DNA of 53,699 nucleotides from CAVPDE01 sp964580575 (GCA_964580575.1 CAZOLJ010000023.1:1-53699); one strand, 5' to 3'; positions 1 to 8,248 are shown, counted from the stretch's first letter. Notes: a model not told the origin generated them from the sequence alone. Numbers and translations are program-made.

Positions 1-18
1 AGGAAAAGGGAGGACGCC

Positions 19-738
19 ATGAGAAGCGAGGGTGTAGCTACGCTGGCAGCGTGTTTTGCATTGGTTTTCGCGTTTTCCTTAACCATCGCAGGTTGGTCTT
101 GGGGTCAGGAGGGCATATGCATCCTGCCCAGTGGCACCGGGGAAGTCACATATCCGCTTGGGTGGGGTGGGTCGGTGTTGGCGGTCTATACGAGCGATGA
201 TCAAGTCAACCTAGGAAGCTTTGTCTCGGTATGGGCGGAATCAGATAGTCATGGGTTTCCACCCTACCAGTGGCAAGTCAGTGGCACGGGCTTTCATTTC
301 AACAACCTCTCAGGCCCGATAACCGAAATAACCAACGGAGATGGGGCAACTCTTCAGTTATGGGCTGACAATAGTGCTTGCGGATCGGCTACTGTGACAG
401 TTGCAGGCAATTGCGGAGATAATGCAGAAGCCTCAATAAGGCAACCGTACAATGGCACTTGGGTTCAAATACACGGAGAATATTGTGGGACCGTCAAGTC
501 TCAACCAGGTGGCTGTGACTGCACTGATTGTTCAGAGGTAGTGGTTGGAGGATATAAGTATAGGGACTGCTGGTTTGGAGGAACGACGGCAGGGTGCAGG
601 TATGATGGGCCTACCTGCTCGAAGTGGCCATACACTGAAGATCTGTCGGGCTCCAATTGCGGGTGTGCAGGCTTCTACTATCCCTTTGGTGTGGTGGGGC
701 TTTACGATCATTTCATGTGGGAGTGGAGGTGCAACTAA
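19..738 (+). CDS. Secreted cysteine-rich hypothetical protein
   Basis: The 239-residue product begins with a basic N-terminus and a hydrophobic stretch (about residues 5-27) ending near SWGQ, which reads as a Sec signal peptide, so the protein is probably exported. A GGGAGG ribosome site lies just before the ATG. The mature part is rich in Cys, Gly, Trp and Tyr. Residues about 45-135 resemble a beta-sandwich repeat (PYQWQVSG, TLQLWAD, TVTVAGNCGD), as seen in Ig-like surface domains, and the C-terminal part holds paired Cys that could form disulfides. No family is recognised and no function is claimed. It lies directly before a decayed restriction-modification locus, and its 3' end abuts the hsdM homology within a few bases, so that deletion may have brought the two together. 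Confidence 0.6.
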   Translation: MRSEGVATLAACFALVFAFSLTIAGWSWGQEGICILPSGTGEVTYPLGWGGSVLAVYTSDDQVNLGSFVSVWAESDSHGFPPYQWQVSGTGFHFNNLSGPITEITNGDGATLQLWADNSACGSATVTVAGNCGDNAEASIRQPYNGTWVQIHGEYCGTVKSQPGGCDCTDCSEVVVGGYKYRDCWFGGTTAGCRYDGPTCSKWPYTEDLSGSNCGCAGFYYPFGVVGLYDHFMWEWRCN

Positions 739-743
739 GTGCC

Positions 744-1376
744 TGCGGCACCGGCATTCCTGCCTGCATTCTCGTGCTGGACAAGGAGAACGCCCATGCC
801 CGAAAGGGCATCTTTATGATCGATGCATCAAAGGGCTTCATCAAGGACGAAAACAAGAATCGCCTGCGCAGCCAGGACATCCATCGCATCGTTGACACCT
901 TCACCCGCCAGATCGAGGTGCAAGGGTATTCCCGCAAGGTGCCCCTCTCGGAGATCAGCGACCCCAAGAACGATTTCAACCTCAATCTTCCGCGCTACAT
1001 CGACAGCACCGATCCCGAGGACCTTCAGGACATCGACGGCACCTTCGCGGCGGCATCCCCGATCGTGACATTGAAGCGCTCGACCGATACTGGCAGGTTC
1101 TGCCTGCTGTCCGACCCCTGCTGTTCGAGTCAGCAGGCCGGTCGGGTTATGGCCGTCTGAAGGTGCCAGCGAACGCGATCAAGAGTGCCATCCTGAGCGC
1201 GCTGAGATAGAATCCCTTGAAGGCAAGGTCATTGCGATTGATCAGAAACTGGAAGAGCTGAAGGAAGAAAACGGCGGTGAGGGTGGCATCTTGGAAGAGG
1301 TTGTGGACGAGAAGTGGAAACCCCCACCGCCCGCGTGGAAGGGCACCTCAAGAAGATGGGGGCGGCATGGAAGTGA
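744..1376 (+). pseudogene. hsdM: Type I restriction-modification methylase subunit HsdM, C-terminal remnant
   Basis: Translation from about 744 gives DKENAHARKGIFMIDASKGF followed by LRSQDIHRIVDTFTRQ and ISDPKNDFNLNLPRYIDSTD, which is the conserved C-terminal half of HsdM. The N-terminal methylase motifs are absent. Near 1040 one base appears to be missing: the next frame continues HLRGGIPDRDIEALDRYWQVL and stops at 1206-1208. A third frame then carries the coiled helix ESLEGKVIAIDQKLEELKEE, and the last codons VEGHLKKMGAAWK in yet another frame end with TGA at 1374-1376, overlapping the hsdS start as in intact operons. With at least two or three frame changes and no 5' half, this is a dead gene. 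Confidence 0.85.
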
Positions 1377-1468
1377 AGCTCGGCTACAAGCAGACCGAGC
1401 TTGGGGTTGTCCCGGAGGATTGGGACCTCAATTACATCGAGAATCTTGCCCAGATTAGCAGGGGATGA
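1367..1468 (+). pseudogene. hsdS: Type I specificity subunit HsdS, N-terminal stub
   Basis: Thirty-three codons from the ATG at 1367 read MEVKLGYKQTELGVVPEDW, the typical opening of an HsdS target-recognition subunit (K-x-G-Y-K-x-T-E-x-G-V-x-P-x-D-W), followed by IAQISRG-like residues and a stop at 1466. An intact HsdS is about 400 residues with two target-recognition domains; neither is present. The start overlaps the end of the hsdM remnant, the normal arrangement for translational coupling. The sequence after 1468 shows no continuation of HsdS in any frame, so the rest was deleted. Confidence 0.75.
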
Positions 1469-1584
1469 TGCGGGAACTGCTCACTGAAAAGACAAGGCTG
1501 GTGTGATGCGGTTGCCGGCAACGATTAGTAGTTGGATTCGCCGAGCATAGGACTATTCGGGCTGTATCTTTTCAGAACTGTGGG

Positions 1585-1812
1585 CTATGCGCGGGAATCC
1601 TTTGGTTCTGGCCGAGGATCGGGCACCTCGACCATAGTCATTTGGCTCCCTGGCTCAAAAGGGACCTGGGTGACCAGCATATCTTGGGCACCAATGGCTA
1701 GAGATTTCAGAAGCTCTTCCTTTGTTCTCTCCTGAGCATTGACTCCCGGAAGATCGACCAGCCAGCCGATCCACCATCCGTCGCTTTTCTTAATGATCGC
1801 TCTGCACTTCAT
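1585..1812 (-). CDS. HicB-family antitoxin-like protein, no HicA partner
   Basis: The 75-residue protein has the compact HicB fold signature: an initial strand MKCRAIIKKSDGWWIGWLVD, then LPGVNAQERTKEELLKSLA (the LPG-x-x-(S/A)-x-G/E-(T/D)-x-EE region). HicB proteins bind and neutralise the HicA RNA-interferase and repress their own operon. A HicA reading frame (about 60-80 residues with a G-(S/T)-H motif) is not seen on either side, so this is an orphan or a member of the stand-alone HicB group. It lacks an obvious C-terminal ribbon-helix-helix DNA-binding domain. The ribosome site is weak. It lies between restriction-modification remnants. Confidence 0.65.
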   Translation of the reverse strand: MKCRAIIKKSDGWWIGWLVDLPGVNAQERTKEELLKSLAIGAQDMLVTQVPFEPGSQMTMVEVPDPRPEPKDSRA

Positions 1813-2029
1813 TCTTTGTTTTACCTTTTGATACAGACATCTTCGGCCAAAACGTTCCTTGTGTCAATTCACAGAAAAATTCCTCATGACGGCATGGGGT
1901 TGGAGCCGTACTACGGGACATGGTTTTGTTTTTTACATTCCAACAAACCCAATATAGCATTGAAGTTCCCTAAGCCTCAGTGTGGGGCATCCCACCACAG
2001 GGGGGCAAGTCTGGGGAAGGTTAGGGATT

Positions 2030-2043
2030 GAGTAATTTTACTC
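2030..2043. promoter_or_regulatory. Perfect 14-bp palindrome upstream of the ATPase remnant
   Basis: GAGTAATTTTACTC is a perfect inverted repeat (GAGTAA, TT, TTACTC). A second half-site, TTGAGTAAAA, follows at about 2049-2058, 40-50 bases before the ATG at 2098. The spacing suits an operator, but no regulator is known here and no T-tract follows that would make it a terminator. Confidence 0.35.
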
Positions 2044-2097
2044 AGTCATTGAGTAAAACTGATTGATTCGGTTTAAGTCTCGTGATATAAGGCCGTT

Positions 2098-2319
2098 ATG
2101 AACTACGAACGCGCCCTTTTATCAGTCATTCGCAAGGAACTTTCACGGCCGACGCCGGTCATTCATGCCCTGATCGGCCCCTGGCGAGTTGGCAAGGTGA
2201 GTGGCTTAGCCCGCTTTCTCACCCGTTATCCCAAGGCGCGGCCACTGCTCGTGGGAGCGCAGGGAATCCCCCTCGAAACATTCTTCAGCAGGGATGCCGC
2301 ATCATGGCTGGTCAAATGA
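2098..2319 (+). pseudogene. AAA/DUF4143-type ATPase with its middle deleted
   Basis: Seventy-three codons read MNYERALLSVIRKELSRPTP, then VIHALIGPWRVGKVS, then directly FLTRYPKARPLLVGAQGI and FFSRDAASWL. The first part matches the N-terminus of AAA ATPases of the DUF4143 group, whose Walker A is normally GPRQVGKTT. The second part matches the extreme C-terminus of the same family. The ~300 residues between (Walker B, sensor motifs, DUF4143 domain) are missing in frame, and the Walker A is damaged (GPWRVGKVS). The product cannot be a functional ATPase; it is a shortened relic. Confidence 0.65.
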
Positions 2320-2514
2320 ATGAAGAAAATAAGGAACGCCCATGACGAACATCCGAGAAGTGTATTTCCTGGCCGGCCAGCCATAGGGAGATCTTCACCA
2401 GCCTAAACTAGCGATTTCCTCCCCAGGAGCGATGAAGGTCTCTGACGGCGGAGATGTGCAGCCCATGTTCAAAGATTCCATCGCCCTTTGGCTATGGTCG
2501 TTTCCCTGCCCATT

Positions 2515-3072
2515 TCAATTCTCTTGAATCTCCGGTATCTTATGAAACCTGCCGGTGGCGATTTCCCTGGTTTTCTGCCTCAACAAGGAAATCGGCTTTC
2601 CGATACTTCTGGTGATGTAAAAGGAGATGAGGATGCCCAACACGATCGTCAAAGCTGCCGTGCCCACCGTGACCCTGATGGCCCGATGGCTGATCCGGCT
2701 GGAGAGATCCACCTTTTCATCTCTTTTCACGCGCACATCCTTAATGAGATCCCTCAAAGTCCCATCAAGCCGGCCTACAAGTTCTTCCCTTGCTTCAAAG
2801 TACTCCTTGAAAAAAACCCTCTTGCTGTTGAATTCCTGATAAAAGTCCGGATCCCCGGAGATCAGGTACTTCATTTCAAAGCCCGCCTGGGAAAAAAGGG
2901 ATTCCAGAAGCTGCTCTCCTATGCTGATGATGGCTCCATCGACCCTCGCTATATTGTGGTTTATCGCGGTGAGCTGATTCAGCTTCAAGGTGACGTAAAT
3001 TCCCATGAAGATGACCATCACCATAATCAGTGCGTATGCGGAAGCCATTCTCTTGAAAATCGTGAATTTCAT
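2515..3072 (-). pseudogene. Sensor histidine kinase truncated after its HAMP domain
   Basis: The 185-residue product has a first transmembrane helix (about residues 12-29), an extracytoplasmic helical sensor region containing SQAGFEMKYLISGDPDFYQE, a second transmembrane helix (about 130-150, ending LISFYITRSIGKPI) and a HAMP stretch ending KTREIATGRFHKIPEIQEN before the stop. In related kinases the HAMP is followed by a HisKA box and an ATPase domain; both are absent, and no continuation is visible downstream in another frame. The sensor region is also shorter than usual. It may be a stable membrane fragment but cannot autophosphorylate. The start ATG at 3070-3072 lacks a strong ribosome site. 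Confidence 0.6.
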
Positions 3073-3420
3073 CCTTTGGAGTATCCTCTCGTTTTGCCCC
3101 GTGAAACCTTGCCTTGAAAAATGCGCCCCAAAGCGTTATAAAAAATACTTTAGCAACGATACTACACCTAGCCTTGAATAGCGAAAAGATCAAACCCGCC
3201 GGCAGCAATTTTTTCCCTTTACATTTCGGAAGCATAGCTCCATTATAACCGCCGCATAGAACCTTCTTTTCTGGAGCACCTGTCGGCAACTTTTCTAAGG
3301 CGCGAGTCTTTTCCATGCGGTACCAGCGAAGCCTCCCATGCCACTTCCCAGCCCCCTGGCCTTTTCAATCTAATCTCAAATTCGAGGATCGCATAAGAAG
3401 CCAAGAAATGACTCTTTGTG

Positions 3421-3511
3421 TCATTCCGGCGGAAGCCGGAATCCAGAAACAGAAAAGGGATTCTGGACCCCGGCGACCCTGTCCCGGCGAAAGCCGGGAG
3501 CCGGGGTGACG
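3421..3511. repeat. Dispersed intergenic repeat, imperfect inverted type
   Basis: Two nested inverted repeats, one around TTCCGGCGGAAGCCGGAA and one around CCCGGCGAAAGCCGGG, flank a short centre. The same architecture (outer T-C-A-T/C-C arm, inner hairpin, GGATTC/GAATCC spacer, closing GTGACG) recurs at 33196-33264 and 45059-45157. The unit occupies the end of the otherwise gene-free stretch 3073-3571, in which nothing else is recognised. Confidence 0.7.
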
Positions 3512-3571
3512 ACTCAGGAGGCTTTTTTTAGGCTACAAGAGTTCACATGTTTCTTATACGGAGAATAACCC

Positions 3572-4672
3572 ATGAACAGAGGTCTGAAGGGACTGGAGAG
3601 CAAAGTCCTCGACCGAGGTCAGTGTGCCGCCTGCGGGGCATGCCTTTCTCTATGTCCTTACTTGCGCTCCTGGAAAGGGAGGGCAGTCAAGTTGCACGAC
3701 TGCGATCTTTCCGAAGGACGCTGTTTTTCCTTTTGCCCCAGAACCGAGGTGGATCTGGATGCCCTTCACCAATCGGTGTTCGGCAAAGGCTATGAAGACA
3801 TTGAAACAGGCCCTGTACGCCGAGTGGTGATGGCAAGGGCTCTGGCTCCCGAATTCACGAAGAGGGCTCAGAATGGTGGCGTTGTTTCCGCTCTGATGGC
3901 CGTGGCTCTCGGGGAGGGGTGGATACAGGCCGCCATCCTCACGGAGCGGGATTCCGAGCTTCTTCCTCAAGGCCGAATCGCAAAAACAAAAGAGGAAGTG
4001 CTGACCTGTTCCGGCTCCAGCTATGTGACAGGCCACACACTCGAAGCGCTCAACCGTGGGCCGTGGCAGGGTCAGGAGCGCATCGGCGTGGTCGGGCTCC
4101 CGTGCCAGGTTCTCGCCCTTGCCCGCATGAAAGCGTCGCCTCTTGAACAAAGAACCCCCGTTGACCGGGTGGATCTGGTGGTCGGCCTCTTCTGCACTTG
4201 GGCCCTGGATTACCGGCCTTTCGCAGGATTTCTCAAAGAACGATTCGGAGACAAGCCCATTCGCAAACTCGACATCACCCCCCCGCCGGAGCGGCTTCTC
4301 AATGTCACGGTGGACGACGAATTTCACCAGATTTCCCTCGATGAAATCCGCGCTTTTATCCGGCCGAGCTGCCAGGTGTGCCTGGACATGACCTCCGAGC
4401 TCTCCGATCTCTCTGTGGGCACGGTCGAGGGGGAAGAGGGCTGGAACACGGTGATCGTCCGCACCGCAAGGGGTGAGGATCTCCTGGGCTGCGCCGAATC
4501 CAAGGGCGCTCTGGAAACGAGGGTCTATCCTGAAGACCAATGGGCCCATCTCAAAGAGGCCTCCATTCTCAAGAAGCAACGGGGCTTGAATGCACTCAAG
4601 GATGTGCAGGAAAAGTACGTGACCCTCCCCCAAAAAGTGATCGACGCCATTTTGAAGGAGGTGGCCCTGTGA
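3572..4672 (+). CDS. FrhB-family iron-sulfur flavoprotein, likely partner of indolepyruvate oxidoreductase
   Basis: The 366-residue protein opens with a ferredoxin-type cluster motif at C18, C21, C24 and C28, with further Cys at 44, 51 and 55. It continues with the FrhB/FdhB (F420 hydrogenase beta) core: NGGVVSALMAVALGEGWIQA, a GLPCQVLALARM segment, a GLFCTWALDY segment and FIRPSCQVCLDMTSELSDLS. FrhB-family proteins carry FAD and a [4Fe-4S] cluster and move electrons between ferredoxin-like carriers and a second acceptor. The stop TGA at 4670-4672 overlaps the GTG of iorA, so the two are translationally coupled. This points to a role as electron outlet or inlet for the 2-oxoacid oxidoreductase; that is inference. 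GGAG precedes the ATG. Confidence 0.85.
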   Translation: MNRGLKGLESKVLDRGQCAACGACLSLCPYLRSWKGRAVKLHDCDLSEGRCFSFCPRTEVDLDALHQSVFGKGYEDIETGPVRRVVMARALAPEFTKRAQNGGVVSALMAVALGEGWIQAAILTERDSELLPQGRIAKTKEEVLTCSGSSYVTGHTLEALNRGPWQGQERIGVVGLPCQVLALARMKASPLEQRTPVDRVDLVVGLFCTWALDYRPFAGFLKERFGDKPIRKLDITPPPERLLNVTVDDEFHQISLDEIRAFIRPSCQVCLDMTSELSDLSVGTVEGEEGWNTVIVRTARGEDLLGCAESKGALETRVYPEDQWAHLKEASILKKQRGLNALKDVQEKYVTLPQKVIDAILKEVAL

Positions 4673-6579
4673 GCCTGATCGCTCAAGATGCTCCTGGAAA
4701 AACCGTTCTCCTCATGGGGAATGAAGCGATTGCCCGCGGCGCGCTGGAAGCCGGGGTCAAGGTCTGCGCAGCCTATCCCGGAAATCCCTCTTCGGAAATC
4801 ATAGGATCCCTCTCCTCTGCGGCCCATGTCTTGGATCTCCATGTGGAGTGGTCTGTCAACGAGAAGGTCGCTATGGAAGTGGTTGCTGCAGCTTCTTTCG
4901 CAGGCTTGAGAGGCCTTTGCTCCATGAAGCAGAACGGCCTCAACGTGGCTGCCGATTTCCTGCTCAACCTGAATCTCACCGGCACTCAGGGAGGCCTCGT
5001 GGTGGTTGTGGCGGATGACCCGGGCGGGATTTCCTCCACCAACGAGGAGGACTCGCGCATTTTCGCAAAGATCGGGAATCTCCCCCTTCTTGAACCGGCC
5101 ACGTTTCAGGAAGCCAAGGACATGACCCGGTGGGCTTTCAGCCTTTCCGAAGACCTGGGGCTTCCGGTCATGGTCCGCAGCGTGACCCGTGTGTCCCATG
5201 CACGAGGGAATGTTCGCCTCGACGTGCTGCCCCGGCCAACAGCAAAGGCTCGCTTTGATATCTCGCGGCCCCGGCTCGCCTTTCCCCCGCTTCCCAGCCA
5301 CAAGGCCCTTCTTCAGAAGATGGACCGGGCCAGGCCTATGGTGGAGACCTCGGCCTACAATCTCTACAGGGGACCGGAGAAACCGGAACTCCTCCTCGTC
5401 ACCAGCGGGAGCGGCTGGATGTATTCCCTGGAAGCGGTCATCAACCTGGGGGTGCAGGGTCGCGTGGGGCTTCTGAAACTCGGCACGACCTGGCCTCTTC
5501 CGGCAGCCCTGGTCATGAAGCATCTGAAGCAGGCTGAGAAGGTTCTGTTCGTCGAAGAAGTGGATCCTTTCCTGGAAAACAATGTAAAGGAGCTCTTTGC
5601 TCAGCACTGCATGGATCTCGGCCTCAAGCGCTTTTACGGAAAGGCCTCGGGGACGATGTCGAGCGCCGGGGAAATCAGCCCTGAAATCGTCTCCTCCGCA
5701 CTACAGAGTCTGCTTAAAGTCGCGTACCAACCGAGACCGGAGGATTACGCAAGCAGGGCCCATGAGGCGGCGGCTGAACTTGTGCCTGCCAGAGCGCTCG
5801 GGTTCTGCGCAGGATGCCCTCACCGGGCGACCTACTGGGCCGTGAAGAGTGCCCTCGCCCTAGACGGCCGGGAGGGGTTTGTGCTCGGAGATATCGGGTG
5901 CTACGGCCTCGGCATGGGCCCCTCAGGGTTCTTTCAAATGAAGACGATCCACGCCATGGGTTCAGGAGCAGGCCTCGCAGCCGGGTTCGGCCAGCTTGAA
6001 CGATTCGGCCTTACCCAGCCGGTGCTGGCGGTCTGCGGGGACTCCACCTTCTATCATGCCGCCATGCCGGCTCTGGTCAATGCACGCTACAACGGAGCCA
6101 ATTTCGTGCTTCTTCTCCTGGATAACAGCGCTACCGCTATGACCGGGTTCCAGCCCCATCCCGGCACAGGTCGCACGGCCACTGGAAAAGAGGCGCCCGT
6201 GCTGGATCTGAAGGCGATCTGTGAATCTCTGGGCGCGAGAGTGGAAGTGGCGGACCCCTTTGATCTGGCGGCGACCACGGAGGCGATGCTCGAACTCCTC
6301 CAGGACAAAGAGGGGGTCAAGGTGTTAATCCTCAAGAGGGAGTGCGCTCTGGTGCGGAGCAAGAAGCAGAAGAAGCTCTTTCAGATGGAGGTGAATCAGG
6401 AGCGCTGCCTTGGGGAAGCCTGCGGGTGCAACCGCCTGTGCACAAGGGTCTTCAAGTGCCCGGGGCTCTACTGGGACAGGGCGACAGGGAAGGCCGGCAT
6501 TGATGAGGCGATCTGCACAGGGTGCGGGGTCTGCGCTGAAATCTGTCCTGCCTCCGCAATCCGAAAGGAGGTGGCCTAG
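4669..6579 (+). CDS. iorA: Indolepyruvate:ferredoxin oxidoreductase, alpha subunit
   Basis: IorA oxidatively decarboxylates aryl pyruvates (from Trp, Phe, Tyr) to aryl-acetyl-CoA, reducing ferredoxin. The 636-residue product contains the pyrimidine-binding domain near the N-terminus (MGNEAIARGALEAG, AYPGNPSSEI), a central domain, and the thiamine-diphosphate site GDIGCYGLGMGPSG with VCGDSTFYHAAMPALVNA and LLDNSATAMTGFQPHPG. The C-terminus holds two [4Fe-4S] motifs (C-x4-C-x-C-x3-C, and CTGCGVCAEICP). I chose the GTG at 4669 because AAGGAGG lies at 4655-4661 and it overlaps the previous stop (GTGA); an upstream in-frame ATG at 4540 would run deep into the preceding gene. It is followed without gap by iorB. 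Confidence 0.93.
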   Translation: MSLIAQDAPGKTVLLMGNEAIARGALEAGVKVCAAYPGNPSSEIIGSLSSAAHVLDLHVEWSVNEKVAMEVVAAASFAGLRGLCSMKQNGLNVAADFLLNLNLTGTQGGLVVVVADDPGGISSTNEEDSRIFAKIGNLPLLEPATFQEAKDMTRWAFSLSEDLGLPVMVRSVTRVSHARGNVRLDVLPRPTAKARFDISRPRLAFPPLPSHKALLQKMDRARPMVETSAYNLYRGPEKPELLLVTSGSGWMYSLEAVINLGVQGRVGLLKLGTTWPLPAALVMKHLKQAEKVLFVEEVDPFLENNVKELFAQHCMDLGLKRFYGKASGTMSSAGEISPEIVSSALQSLLKVAYQPRPEDYASRAHEAAAELVPARALGFCAGCPHRATYWAVKSALALDGREGFVLGDIGCYGLGMGPSGFFQMKTIHAMGSGAGLAAGFGQLERFGLTQPVLAVCGDSTFYHAAMPALVNARYNGANFVLLLLDNSATAMTGFQPHPGTGRTATGKEAPVLDLKAICESLGARVEVADPFDLAATTEAMLELLQDKEGVKVLILKRECALVRSKKQKKLFQMEVNQERCLGEACGCNRLCTRVFKCPGLYWDRATGKAGIDEAICTGCGVCAEICPASAIRKEVA

Positions 6580-7194
6580 ATGGCTCTCGCAAAAGATCCC
6601 TTCAACGTGATCATCGGCGGGGTCGGCGGCCAGGGTAATGTCCTTGCCTCCCAGATTCTCGGTCAAATGCTTGTGGCCAGAGGGTATGTCATCACCATTG
6701 GCGAAACGTACGGAGCCTCTCAGCGTGGAGGCGCCGTGATGAGCCACCTGCGCCTGTCCGAGAAAAACCAGTTCTCTCCTCTTATCCCTGAAGGCCGGTG
6801 TGACCTCCTCGTGTCCCTCGAGCCTGTGGAGGCTCTCAGGATTCTTGAACCCTATGGGCACCCCGGGGTCATGACCCTGATCAACACTCGGCCGATCTTT
6901 CCCATGGATGTCATTTCCGGGAATGCGACCTATCCCGAGATTTCCAAAGTGGTCGCGAAGCTACAATCACTCAGCAGGAAAACCTGGTCCATCAATGCCA
7001 CGGAGATCGCCCTTGAGATGGGGGACCCCATTTTTTCCAACATGGCCATGCTCGGAGCGCTCTCTGCCACCAACACCCTGCCTGTCGACCGGCAAGGGTT
7101 CGAAGAAACGATCAAGGAACTGCTTCCGTTGCACAAACTTTCAGACAATCTCAAAGCCTTTGATGAAGGGAGCAAAGCGGTCAAGGAACTCTGA
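6580..7194 (+). CDS. iorB: Indolepyruvate:ferredoxin oxidoreductase, beta subunit
   Basis: The 204-residue subunit has the gamma-type 2-oxoacid oxidoreductase fold: NVIIGGVGGQGNVLASQILG at the N-terminus, the TYGASQRGGAVMSHLRLS loop, and a C-terminal helix pair. It joins IorA to form the aryl-pyruvate oxidoreductase that binds CoA and TPP at the subunit interface. The ATG follows the iorA stop immediately, and the ribosome site AAAGGAGGTGG lies inside the last iorA codons. No phenylacetyl-CoA ligase gene, a frequent neighbour, is present. The length is normal for the family. Confidence 0.93.
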   Translation: MALAKDPFNVIIGGVGGQGNVLASQILGQMLVARGYVITIGETYGASQRGGAVMSHLRLSEKNQFSPLIPEGRCDLLVSLEPVEALRILEPYGHPGVMTLINTRPIFPMDVISGNATYPEISKVVAKLQSLSRKTWSINATEIALEMGDPIFSNMAMLGALSATNTLPVDRQGFEETIKELLPLHKLSDNLKAFDEGSKAVKEL

Positions 7195-7596
7195 AGGCTG
7201 AGTGGATGAGCTGAAGCAGAACCGGTAGATGATGAGGGAGTCCCTGGGGGTGTGAGATACAAGGTACAAGGTGCACGGCGCAAGGTGCACGGCAAAGCAA
7301 TAAAAACGCAGAGAGCATAGAGCGAAGAGAAGCGAGAACCAATCGTTTACCGCATAAAAGAATCAATCTTGGAAGCGCCTCTGAATTTGAAACCTCAGAC
7401 GCGCCCAAGCGGGCGAGTGGGAACGGCGAAAGGACTTGCCTTTCGAACGGTGATGTCTCAAAATAGCGGTGTTAGCGTCTCACAAGAAACTCGGATTGAG
7501 GATGAAAACGATAAAGGATATTCGACTGCGCGGTGAGGAGAAACCGGCGATCGAAAGGACTTGCGAAGCCCTCGATTCAGCGAGGAGGTGATACCA
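7195..7596. other. 402-base gene-free stretch with repeats
   Basis: No coding signal is supported. Around 7253-7295 there is a tandem-like motif ACAAGGTACAAGGTGCACGG followed by GGTGCACGGC, which is related on the opposite strand to the block at 10060-10140. A 13-base direct repeat CGAAAGGACTTGC occurs at 7427-7439 and 7552-7564, bracketing 112 bases just upstream of the toxin-antitoxin pair; it could mark a past insertion. No terminator was recognised after iorB. Confidence 0.5.
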
Positions 7597-7905
7597 ATGT
7601 CTCTGGATCAGCACTTTGTAGAAACATCCGAAGCAATCCTCGCCCAGCTTGGGTTCAAAGACCTCAAATCATTTGTCAAGAACCAGGCTTTGCTGTTGAT
7701 GCTTGCTAAGATGGAGAAGTATCTGAATGAGGATAGGCTCTTCGAGAACAAGTATAAAATCAGTTTCGAGGAGTTTGAGCAGAAGCTCAAGAACCTCAAG
7801 AACGAGGAGGTGTTCGAGCAAGAGGATGACTACCTGGACTGGAGGTATGCAAGAGAAAACCTAAAGCGATTAAAGGGGCAAAAACAGGCGCTGGAACATG
7901 CTTAA
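7597..7905 (+). CDS. Probable antitoxin of a TumE-type toxin-antitoxin pair
   Basis: This 102-residue, strongly charged helical protein (FVETSEAILAQLGFKDLKSF, then FEEFEQKLKNLKNEE, FEQEDDYLDWRYARENL) is the kind of small gene that precedes TumE/DUF6516 toxins. I start it at the ATG at 7597, which has a near-perfect AGGAGGTGAT six bases upstream; an in-frame extension to 7561 has none. Its stop overlaps the toxin start (ATGCTTAA), so toxin synthesis depends on antitoxin translation. No helix-turn-helix is evident. The function is assigned from position and general shape, not from a recognised catalytic motif. Confidence 0.7.
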   Translation: MSLDQHFVETSEAILAQLGFKDLKSFVKNQALLLMLAKMEKYLNEDRLFENKYKISFEEFEQKLKNLKNEEVFEQEDDYLDWRYARENLKRLKGQKQALEHA

Positions 7906-8248
7906 CCTCCTTGAGAAGCACAGGGATGTCATCAAAACCTTTCGCGTCGACTGCTACGACCAGGAAGGAGATTCCTATCGAATAAAGATTGAGATAACCC
8001 TCGCGAACAATTCAAGGCTGTTCTTAAAGGAATACTTGTTCAGCAGTGGAGAGCGCAAGTATGCTTTTAATTGGATAGATGCTGAGGGAAAGCTCTTGTG
8101 CCGTTGGGACAACGCTCCCCATTGGCCGAACGTCAAGACTTTTCCCTCCCACAAACACATCCAAGGAGAAGTGCTGGCTTCAAAAGAAACGACACCAGAA
8201 GAGATTCTGACTATCATCGCTAAAGAGCTGAAGCAAAAGACAGATTAA
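7898..8248 (+). CDS. TumE/DUF6516-family toxin
   Basis: The 116-residue protein carries the family hallmarks FLKEYLFSSGERKYAFNW, then the core RWDNAPHWPNVKTFPSHKHI and a C-terminal helix EEILTIIAKELKQ. TumE/DUF6516 proteins are found as toxins of two-gene modules in plasmids, transposons and defence regions; the precise target is not settled for most members. Both key histidines and the DNAPH core are intact, so the module may be functional, in contrast to the wrecked genes around it. It overlaps the upstream antitoxin by 8 bases. Confidence 0.75.
   Translation: MLNLLEKHRDVIKTFRVDCYDQEGDSYRIKIEITLANNSRLFLKEYLFSSGERKYAFNWIDAEGKLLCRWDNAPHWPNVKTFPSHKHIQGEVLASKETTPEEILTIIAKELKQKTD

Noticed and set aside
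4540..4668. N-terminal extension of iorA to the ATG at 4540
   Set aside because: It overlaps the preceding gene by 130 bases; the GTG at 4669 has a perfect ribosome site and is coupled to the previous stop.
3650..5607. Two minus-strand frames opposite the FrhB-like and iorA genes
   Set aside because: They are antisense to well-supported genes and show no protein-like motifs.
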